From Bacteroidales bacterium UBA4230 (GTDB lineage Bacteria; Bacteroidota; Bacteroidia; Bacteroidales; UBA932), in assembly GCA_002395605.1 (NCBI GenBank), contig DGXO01000046.1, positions 4,771 through 16,828 on the forward strand: a stretch of 12,058 bases of DNA, written 5' to 3'. Below, piece after piece: positions 1 to 5,794 of the stretch (positions are counted from its first letter, which is position 1; each line of letters starts with the position of its first letter). The translations under genes were made by a program, and so were the position numbers. The notes below the pieces were generated by a model. The model did not search any database. It saw nothing but the letters and a program-made list of their open reading frames with translations, and was not told the DNA's origin.

Positions 1-50
1 AGCCCGGCCAGCATGAGGGCCGTTACTAAGAATGACTTTAGTTTGAACAT
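1..50 (-). CDS. 5' end of an unidentified secreted or membrane protein (partial)
   Basis: An ATG at 50-48 on the minus strand opens a frame of 16 codons that runs off the left edge. It reads MFKLKSFLVTALMLAG, a short basic start followed by a hydrophobic stretch, which is the typical beginning of a signal peptide or N-terminal membrane anchor. A good -7 promoter box lies 47 bases upstream (98-105), supporting this as a genuine gene start divergent from ruvC. Nothing else of the protein is visible, so no family can be given. The alternative is a chance open frame, which the promoter and the hydrophobic start make less likely. Confidence 0.6.
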   Translation of the reverse strand, partial: MFKLKSFLVTALMLAG

Positions 51-97
51 ATAATATTGGTTAAGTAGTTCCTTGTGGGGGTCTTTGGGACCGCTTG

Positions 98-105
98 CAA
101 ATATA
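98..105 (-). promoter_or_regulatory. -7 promoter box for the leftward partial gene
   Basis: Read on the minus strand this is TATATTTG, a perfect match to the Bacteroidota sigma-factor -7 box TAnnTTTG. It would give a leader of about 40 bases before the ATG at 50. I see no clear TTTG -33 box at the usual 19-21 base spacing. Confidence 0.55.
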
Positions 106-136
106 AGGTATAAGGATTTCTCCGGCTGGAACAGAT

Positions 137-223
137 GTTACATTCTTTGTTTCAAATGTTGCAATGGAAACATTCTTTTCGGCCTTTGTAACATTTTTTG
201 TAACTTTGCGCCGCAATGGAAAC
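137..223 (+). repeat. Imperfect direct repeat spanning the ruvC promoter and start codon
   Basis: Two units of 35-36 bases lie at 137-171 and 188-223. Each starts with a 13-base block (gttacattctttg and gtaacattttttg, 11 of 13 identical) and ends with the identical 11-mer gcaatggaaac. The second copy contains the ruvC -7 box and start codon. The first copy carries a matching ATG at 164 that is out of frame with ruvC. It may be a decayed duplication of the gene-start region; its function is unknown. Confidence 0.5.
201..208 (+). promoter_or_regulatory. -7 promoter box of ruvC, probably giving a leaderless mRNA
   Basis: TAACTTTG matches the Bacteroidota -7 consensus TAnnTTTG exactly. It ends only 7 bases before the ruvC ATG at 216, so the expected transcription start is at or within a few bases of the start codon. 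The -33 region is weak: only a T-run near 176-179 is at the right distance. The same 8-mer stands 6 bases before the lnt start. Confidence 0.65.
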
Positions 224-773
224 GGAGCGCATCATACTCGGCATAGACCCCGGCACCCAGCTGCTGGGGTTCGGCGTAATCAAAAGCGTAGGCAAAAAGG
301 CCGAGTATGTGGACATGGGTGTCCTGGATATCCGCAAGGAAAAGGATGCCTATGTAAAGCTCAAGGCTATATACGACTGCATTTCAGAGGTTTGCAAAAG
401 TTATGGCCCCACGGAACTTGCCATTGAGTCTCCGTTCTACGGCAAGAATGCGCAGGTTATCCTCAAACTTGGGCGCGCCCAGGGTGCGGCCATGATTGCA
501 GCCCTTGAATACGGCGTGCAGTCCGTTACGGAATACGCCCCCAGAAAGGCCAAGGAAGCCATTGTGGGCAACGGCGCCGCTTCCAAGGAACAGGTGCAGA
601 TGATGCTGGAAAAAACCCTTGACGTAAAACTTGAATCCCGGCATCTGGATGCAACGGACGCCCTTGCAATTGCCCTTTGCCACCACTATGAAACTACTTC
701 ACCGGTAAAGACTTCCGCCGGCAAAGGAGGTTGGGAACGATTTTTGAAAGAAAATCCGGACCGTGTATTGTAA
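216..773 (+). CDS. ruvC: Holliday junction resolvase RuvC
   Basis: RuvC is the endonuclease that, with the RuvAB branch-migration motor, cuts Holliday junctions during recombination and repair in the cytoplasm. The protein is 185 residues, normal for the family. The four acidic metal-binding residues are recognisable: D11 in LGIDPG, E71 in AIESPFYG, and D145 and D148 in HLDATDAL. An aromatic residue follows the second acid (F74/Y75), where the family has its junction-stacking aromatic. The ATG at 216 is chosen because it gives the canonical short lead-in to IDPG and sits just after a -7 box, with no Shine-Dalgarno site. The barrel-protein gene begins 4 bases after the stop, so the two are probably cotranscribed. 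The identification is secure. Confidence 0.96.
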   Translation: METERIILGIDPGTQLLGFGVIKSVGKKAEYVDMGVLDIRKEKDAYVKLKAIYDCISEVCKSYGPTELAIESPFYGKNAQVILKLGRAQGAAMIAALEYGVQSVTEYAPRKAKEAIVGNGAASKEQVQMMLEKTLDVKLESRHLDATDALAIALCHHYETTSPVKTSAGKGGWERFLKENPDRVL

Positions 774-777
774 ACTT

Positions 778-3700
778 ATGGTTAGAAGATTGTTAGCTGT
801 ATTAGCAGCCCTTATGGTGGCAGGGACCCTCTTTGCCCAGAACTACAAGATTACCCTCAAATTGCAGGATGCCTCAAACGGTGAGCCCGTGGGCTTTGCC
901 ACAGTTTCGGCCACGCCTGAAAAGGGCCAGGCAAAGTACGCCCTCACAGACAGTGACGGAAACGGAGTGGTGGAAAAACTCCGTGCCGGGAAATATACCC
1001 TCAGGGCCGAAATCATGGGATATGTGACCTATGAAAAGGCTTTGGAGGTAAAACAGGACACTGATCTCGGCACCATCAAGATGGAGCAGGATACGCAGGT
1101 GCTGGATGCTGCGTCGGTTTCGGCAACGGGTAACCCCATCATAGTGAAGAAGGATACCATAGAATATAATGCCTCATCATATAAGATTTCAGACGACAAC
1201 GTCCTTGAGGACCTCCTGAAGAAGCTTCCCGGAATTGAGGTGGATGAAAACGGTACCATCACCGCCAACGGAGAAACCATAACCAAAATCACAATCGGCG
1301 GAAAAACCTTCTTCCTGGATGACCCCCAGCTTGCGTCCAAGAACATCCCCGCCAAGCTTGTAGACAAGGTGAAGGTGGTGAAAAAGAAGAGCGAGCAGGC
1401 CGAATTCACCGGCATCGATGACGGCAATGACGAAACCGTGATAGACCTCAGCGTGAGGCCCGGCATGATGAACGGCGTGTTTGGTAACGCCATGGCGGGC
1501 GGCGGCTACGACCTCCCTTCGTCCGGTGAGTACACTCCGGTAAAGGACCATATCCGCTGGCAGGGAGCCTTCATGGGCGGCCGTTTTTCCGATGACAGTC
1601 AGATAAGCGTGATTGCCAACGCCAACAATACCAACAACCGCGGTTTCAATGACCTTGCCGGTTCCATGATGAACTCCATGATGGGCGGCGGAGGCGGCAT
1701 GGGCCGCGGCACCGGCGGCTGGGGCAACTCCAACGGCATAATAACGTCCTGGATGGGCGGTGCCAACGGCGTGTGGGACCTCTTCGACAAGAAGATGGAA
1801 CTTGGCGCCAACTACCTTTACAACGGTACGGTGACGGATGTGCTGGAAGAAACCTACAAGGAAACTTACCGCACGGACGGCACCACCCTAATCTCCTCCA
1901 CGGACGGCTTCAGCAACCGTTTCACGGACGGTCACCGCTTCGGCATAAGGTTGGAGCACAAGTTCTCGGAAAACACATCGCTCCTCATTGAGCCCCAGTT
2001 CAACTTCGGCCGTGGAAACTACCTGCAGCAGTCCCTGTTTGACACCCGCACACAGGCACTTGACGGTTCAATCGGCCGCACAAATAACGGTTACACCAAC
2101 AACACCGGCGCCAATCAAAACTGGCAGACCAGGGGATGGGCCCTCCTTCGTCAGAGGCTTGGAATCCCGGGCCGGACAATATCCCTCAACGTGAACTGGA
2201 ATATCTCCAACAACACTCTTGGAGGCTACAACCAGTCCATCACCAATACGCTTTTCGGCGCCGATGAAAGCGTGGATCCTACCGGTAGCACTTTTGTGAA
2301 CCAGCGTATTGCCCAGGAGTCACGCACCCGCGCCGTGGGAGGCCGTCTGGTGTATACGGAGCCTCTCGGCAACAACTTCTACCTTGAGGGGAGCTACAAC
2401 ATCAACTTCTCCCAGTCCACATCGGTGAAGGATGTCTTCAACAGCGCCACTCCTTACGACTATATTCCGGAGTTCGGCACGTTTGAGGCTCTCCGTGCAG
2501 CCACGGACCCTATGACTTACCTGATGCCCGGGGAAACCAAGGACGACACCTACTCCAACAGCATCCTCAACAGGTCCCTGACGCACAATATCGGCCTGGC
2601 GTTCATGTACCAGAACGACAAACTGCGTGCCCAGCTTGGTGCCGGCGTCATTCCCACAAGCACCTACAACGAGACCAACGACCGCGAGTACAATCCCGGT
2701 GTCATCTGGAACGTGGCTCCGCGCGCCATGCTGTTCTACGACTTCACTGAGAATTCCAATGTACGCCTGTTCTACTTCGGGCGTTCATCCCAGCCGTCCA
2801 CTTCACAGCTCATGCCCGTGGCCGACAACAGCAATCCGCTGTCGGTTTCCCTTGGTAACCCGTACCTTACGCCATATTTCAACCACGGCCTCCGCAGTGA
2901 CCTGGAGTACTCCAACAAGAAGACCTTCTTTACCATGCGTCTTCACCTTGAAGGCAATTACACCCAGAGCCCTATAGTGAGCGCCATTTGGTACGATGTT
3001 GCGGGACGCACATTCTCCCTGCCGGTCAATGGCCAGGATTCCTTCAGCGGCAATATGCGCCTTATGATCAATGCGCCTATTGCCAAGAGCAATTTCTCCA
3101 TTTCCAATATGCTGCGCCTCACATACTCCAAGAGCGGCAGCTACATTGGAGCGGCCTCTCTGAACATGACTCCTTATTACGACGAGGACAAGGCCGAATT
3201 TGCATACAGTGCTTTCCATGACCACTACTTTGACGCCAACGGCAAGATGAACAGTGACTGGAACAGTGATTTCCTTGACAATACCACCCGCAGCCTTGGT
3301 TTCACGGAGCGTCTTCGCGCAACTTACCGCTCAGACGATGTTGAGGTAATAGTGGGTGGCCGCACGCGCATGTCCAAGCCCTGGTACACCGTCAACGCCG
3401 CGGTTGATGCCACTTGGGCAAATCAGGTGAGCGGTTCCTTCAAATGGACCGTTGGTCAGAGCGGCTTTGAGGTGAGCACAGACGCCAACTACAACTGGTA
3501 TCGCGGTTACACTACGGAGCAGCCGTCAGAGTTTGTGTGGAACGCATCCATTTCCCAGCAGGTATTCAAGCGTCGCGGAACCATATCCCTCAGGGCCTAT
3601 GACATCCTTGACCAGGCCAAGAACCTCACCGTCACGGATACCGCCAACTACCATGAGGAAGTGCGCAACAATACTCTGGGCCGATACATCATGCTGTCCT

Positions 3701-3789
3701 TCACCTGGCGCTTCGGCAACTTCGGCAAGGCCGGAGAGCAGATGCGCGGCCGTATGGGCGGCGGCCCCGGCGGCAGACGTCCGTTCTGA
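778..3789 (+). CDS. Outer-membrane beta-barrel protein, TonB-dependent-receptor-like, with N-terminal carboxypeptidase-regulatory-like domain
   Basis: A 1003-residue protein with a clear signal peptide (residues 1-20, ending LFA before Q21). Residues about 24-103 form a carboxypeptidase-regulatory-like beta-sandwich (GEPVGFATV, then LRAGKYTLRAEIMGY). Residues about 119-203 look like a reduced plug domain (IEYNASSYKISDDNVLEDLLKKLPGI). The remainder is rich in aromatic, Asn and Gly residues and alternating strands, as in the outer-membrane barrel family Pfam PF14905 of Bacteroidota. Residues 301-316 are Gly/Met-rich, and the last 24 residues form a Gly/Arg-rich tail after the strand ending SFTWRF. 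It should sit in the outer membrane; the ligand is unknown and there is no SusD-like partner nearby, so a glycan role is not supported. I chose the ATG at 778, 4 bases after the ruvC stop, because it places the signal peptide correctly. A GTG at 763 would add five residues and overlap ruvC. Confidence 0.85.
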   Translation: MVRRLLAVLAALMVAGTLFAQNYKITLKLQDASNGEPVGFATVSATPEKGQAKYALTDSDGNGVVEKLRAGKYTLRAEIMGYVTYEKALEVKQDTDLGTIKMEQDTQVLDAASVSATGNPIIVKKDTIEYNASSYKISDDNVLEDLLKKLPGIEVDENGTITANGETITKITIGGKTFFLDDPQLASKNIPAKLVDKVKVVKKKSEQAEFTGIDDGNDETVIDLSVRPGMMNGVFGNAMAGGGYDLPSSGEYTPVKDHIRWQGAFMGGRFSDDSQISVIANANNTNNRGFNDLAGSMMNSMMGGGGGMGRGTGGWGNSNGIITSWMGGANGVWDLFDKKMELGANYLYNGTVTDVLEETYKETYRTDGTTLISSTDGFSNRFTDGHRFGIRLEHKFSENTSLLIEPQFNFGRGNYLQQSLFDTRTQALDGSIGRTNNGYTNNTGANQNWQTRGWALLRQRLGIPGRTISLNVNWNISNNTLGGYNQSITNTLFGADESVDPTGSTFVNQRIAQESRTRAVGGRLVYTEPLGNNFYLEGSYNINFSQSTSVKDVFNSATPYDYIPEFGTFEALRAATDPMTYLMPGETKDDTYSNSILNRSLTHNIGLAFMYQNDKLRAQLGAGVIPTSTYNETNDREYNPGVIWNVAPRAMLFYDFTENSNVRLFYFGRSSQPSTSQLMPVADNSNPLSVSLGNPYLTPYFNHGLRSDLEYSNKKTFFTMRLHLEGNYTQSPIVSAIWYDVAGRTFSLPVNGQDSFSGNMRLMINAPIAKSNFSISNMLRLTYSKSGSYIGAASLNMTPYYDEDKAEFAYSAFHDHYFDANGKMNSDWNSDFLDNTTRSLGFTERLRATYRSDDVEVIVGGRTRMSKPWYTVNAAVDATWANQVSGSFKWTVGQSGFEVSTDANYNWYRGYTTEQPSEFVWNASISQQVFKRRGTISLRAYDILDQAKNLTVTDTANYHEEVRNNTLGRYIMLSFTWRFGNFGKAGEQMRGRMGGGPGGRRPF

Positions 3790-3828
3790 GCCTTGGTGCA
3801 TAACAGTTTGATTTATAGGCATTTGCTG

Positions 3829-3862
3829 ATATTCGGGTGCACCTGCAGGTGCACCCGAATAT
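3829..3862. repeat. Perfect 34-base palindrome between convergent genes (possible bidirectional terminator)
   Basis: The 17-base half atattcgggtgcacctg is followed immediately by its exact reverse complement. Inside it, the 8-base palindrome GGTGCACC occurs twice (3836-3843 and 3848-3855), separated by TGCA. It lies 39 bases after the barrel-protein stop and 21 bases beyond the rluD stop, where a shared terminator would be expected. Neither side has the T-tract of an intrinsic terminator, so a protein-binding site is an alternative. Confidence 0.85.
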
Positions 3863-3883
3863 GTGTAAAGTGCTGAGCGATAG

Positions 3884-4972
3884 TTATTTAGCAGCCATGT
3901 AGTTTTTCCACTTGGAGATCAGGGCCTGCATATCCTCCGGGAGCGGGGCCTCAAAATGTAGGCGCTGCCCGGTTGTGGGATGAGTGAAGCCAAGTGTGCG
4001 GGCGTGGAGAGCCTGGCGGGGACAGAGCGTAAAGCAATTCTGGATAAACTGCTTGTACTTGGCGTAGATGGTGCCCTGGCGTATTTCGGAGCCGCCGTAT
4101 CTTTCATCGTTGAACAGGGGATGGCCGATGGAACTCATGTGCACGCGAATCTGATGCGTGCGGCCGGTCTCAAGCTTACATTCCACAACGGTGACAAAGC
4201 CGTAGCGTTCAAGGACTCTCCAATGGGTTACGGCCCATTTTCCCTTTTCGGGGTCGTCGTAAACGCGGAAGCGGAGGCGGTCGTTGGGGTCCCGGCCGAT
4301 AGTTCCCTCAATGGTACCTTCGTCTTCCTGGATATTGCCCCATACCACGGCGGTGTATATGCGGTCTATGGAGTGGACAAAGAATTGGTCGGCCAGATTA
4401 AGCTGCGCCTGAGGGTTTTTGGCAATGACCAGAAGCCCGCTGGTATCTTTGTCTATGCGGTGCACAAGCACTCCCATGCGCTCGTCCTCAACGTCCGGAC
4501 TAAGGTGCAGATAGTATGCAAGGGCGTTTACAAGGGTGCCGTTGTAATTCCCGTGGCCCGGATGAACCACCATTCCGGCGGGCTTGTTCACCACCAGGAC
4601 ATCGTCATCTTCATAGGTAATGTCAAGCGGGATATTCTCCGGGATTATTTCCGTGCCCCTGCGCTCGTAGGGCATCACAAACTTCACGATGTCACATGGC
4701 CGGACAATGTAATTTGCCTTCACGGGCTTGTCATTGACCAGCACATAACCAAGTTTTATGGCCTGCTGAACCCTGTTGCGTGAAGTGTCTTCCTGATGCG
4801 AAGCGATGAATTTGTCTATGCGTATTGGCTCCTGGCCTTTGTCCGCCACAATCCGGAAGTGTTCGAACATCTCGTCCGAAGATGCCCGGTCAGTGCCGGG
4901 CATGACGTCCTGGTCAGGACCGGTTTGTGCGTCATTGCCGGCTTGACCGGCAATCTCATTCCAGTCACTCAT
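3884..4972 (-). CDS. rluD: 23S rRNA pseudouridine synthase, RluD type
   Basis: RluD-type enzymes isomerise uridines in 23S rRNA helix 69 to pseudouridine during ribosome assembly. The 362-residue protein has an S4 RNA-binding domain (about residues 49-100, RIDKFIASH onward) and a pseudouridine-synthase domain (about 120-345). The catalytic aspartate is D174 in HRIDKDTSG; the conserved RTHQIRVH motif is at 271-278 and NKPAGMVVHPG at 129-139. The ATG at 4972 overlaps the PASTA stop as ATGA, suggesting coupled translation. Residues 6-31 are encoded by a hairpin repeat block and resemble nothing in the family. The family-like sequence starts at M35 (MFEHFRIVADKG, ATG at 4870-4868), so the true start could be there, leaving the repeat in the leader. 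RluD is a better fit than RluA or RluC because of the S4 domain and length, but the precise target site is inferred. Confidence 0.92.
   Translation of the reverse strand: MSDWNEIAGQAGNDAQTGPDQDVMPGTDRASSDEMFEHFRIVADKGQEPIRIDKFIASHQEDTSRNRVQQAIKLGYVLVNDKPVKANYIVRPCDIVKFVMPYERRGTEIIPENIPLDITYEDDDVLVVNKPAGMVVHPGHGNYNGTLVNALAYYLHLSPDVEDERMGVLVHRIDKDTSGLLVIAKNPQAQLNLADQFFVHSIDRIYTAVVWGNIQEDEGTIEGTIGRDPNDRLRFRVYDDPEKGKWAVTHWRVLERYGFVTVVECKLETGRTHQIRVHMSSIGHPLFNDERYGGSEIRQGTIYAKYKQFIQNCFTLCPRQALHARTLGFTHPTTGQRLHFEAPLPEDMQALISKWKNYMAAK
4880..4957. repeat. Three tandem hairpins, an inverted pair of REP-like repeats inside the rluD reading frame
   Basis: Three inverted repeats follow one another. The first has arms atgcccgg/ccgggcat (4882-4889, 4896-4903), the second gtcctg/caggac (4907-4912, 4915-4920), and the third attgccgg/ccggcaat (4934-4941, 4947-4954). 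The first, read on the minus strand, and the third, read on the plus strand, share one plan: GTCAT, then an SCCGGC arm, then TGACCGG, then ATCT. They are therefore inverted copies of one element flanking the middle hairpin. The block is 78 bases (26 codons), in frame and stop-free on the minus strand, giving EIAGQAGND...VMPGTDRAS as residues 6-31 of RluD. The structure is certain. Membership in a dispersed REP-type family is inference. Confidence 0.75.
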
Positions 4973-5739
4973 TCTGCCGGGAGTTTGGACTTGTCAAGGG
5001 TGAGGTAGATGTTCACGGGGGCGCCAAGGTTCTTGGTGACACCGGCGGCGTCCTGTTTGTAAACCACTGCGTTTACGGAGTCTGTGTAGGTTTTGATGTC
5101 CTGGTCAAAACTAACCTTTCCCGTGTTTAGGAAACGGTCCTGGATGGCATCTACGGCACTGACGTATTTCATGCCGATAACGCGAGGAACTACGGTTGTG
5201 TTCTCCTCTGAGCCCACTCCCACCTTAAGGTCTATGTCCGACCCGTTTACCACAAGGTCTCCGGCCACAAGTTCCCGGCCGCCGCAGTACTGTCCCAAAA
5301 CGGTGTTTGTGGCTATATCCTTGACATATGTGAGTTTTCCAAGGTTGAGCCCGCGGTTCTTGAGTTCTGAACGGGCCTGGGTTACGGAATAACCGTAGAG
5401 ATTTGGCATCACAACCTTGCGGGGCACCACTGAATTGATGGTGAGGAATATGCTTCGGCCTTTCTTGACGTTTGACCCGGCCTTGGGATTCTGCCTGTAG
5501 ACAACACCGCCCTGGAGGCGTTTCACAAACACGGAATCCACCACTTTCACGCCTACACCGGCCTCACTGGCCAGAGCCTGGGCTTCCTGTACGCTCAAAT
5601 TTGTGAAATCTGGTGCCTTCACGGTTTTTCCGTGACGGGTGATAAGGTTGAGACCTACAGAGGCGCCGGCAATGAGAAGTACAAAGAATACAACTGCCCC
5701 AATGAGGTTTTTCGCTATCCAGTTATCTTTGAGAGCCAT
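4969..5739 (-). CDS. Membrane-anchored PASTA-domain protein
   Basis: A 256-residue protein with a short cytoplasmic start (MALKDNWIAK), one transmembrane segment (about residues 11-33) and an external part made of three PASTA repeats (about 38-103, 106-173 and 181-248). These are seen in the recurring pattern of a P-x-(F/L/V)-x-G/N turn, a helix with A/L, and a closing V-G or x-L-T-x strand. PASTA domains bind peptidoglycan fragments or beta-lactam-like ligands in penicillin-binding proteins and Ser/Thr kinases. Here there is no kinase or transpeptidase domain, so a structural or sensing role in the periplasm is only inferred. The stop overlaps the rluD start (ATGA). The ATG at 5739 is preceded at 20 bases by a -7 box. 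A freestanding PASTA gene beside rluD is, as I recall, common in Bacteroidales. Confidence 0.88.
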   Translation of the reverse strand: MALKDNWIAKNLIGAVVFFVLLIAGASVGLNLITRHGKTVKAPDFTNLSVQEAQALASEAGVGVKVVDSVFVKRLQGGVVYRQNPKAGSNVKKGRSIFLTINSVVPRKVVMPNLYGYSVTQARSELKNRGLNLGKLTYVKDIATNTVLGQYCGGRELVAGDLVVNGSDIDLKVGVGSEENTTVVPRVIGMKYVSAVDAIQDRFLNTGKVSFDQDIKTYTDSVNAVVYKQDAAGVTKNLGAPVNIYLTLDKSKLPAE

Positions 5740-5759
5740 AGTTTGTGCTGTTTAACTCG

Positions 5760-5767
5760 CAAATTTA
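5760..5767 (-). promoter_or_regulatory. -7 promoter box of the PASTA-rluD unit
   Basis: On the minus strand this reads TAAATTTG, a perfect TAnnTTTG box, 20 bases before the PASTA start codon. Its expected -33 region falls on the lnt -7 box and start codon, so the two divergent promoters overlap. No clear TTTG is seen at -33. Confidence 0.6.
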
Positions 5768-5780
5768 CGAAAATAATTCA

Positions 5781-5788
5781 TAACTTTG
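5781..5788 (+). promoter_or_regulatory. -7 promoter box of lnt, probably giving a leaderless mRNA
   Basis: TAACTTTG is identical to the ruvC box and ends 6 bases before the lnt ATG at 5795. Transcription should start at, or one or two bases before, the start codon. A -33 element is not obvious. Confidence 0.65.
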
Positions 5789-5794
5789 CTTGAC

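Noticed and set aside
723..730. A textbook Shine-Dalgarno sequence (AAAGGAGG) near the end of ruvC
   Set aside because: It lies 47 bases before the ATG at 778 and 32 before the GTG at 763, too far to act on either, and it is explained by ruvC codons (GKGG).
763..777. GTG start for the barrel protein, five codons upstream
   Set aside because: It would overlap ruvC and put a cysteine-containing extension before a well-formed signal peptide. The ATG at 778 is simpler.
3980..4783. Long plus-strand open frame antisense to rluD
   Set aside because: It lies wholly within a well-supported gene with catalytic motifs on the other strand, and its product resembles no family. It is a codon-bias shadow.
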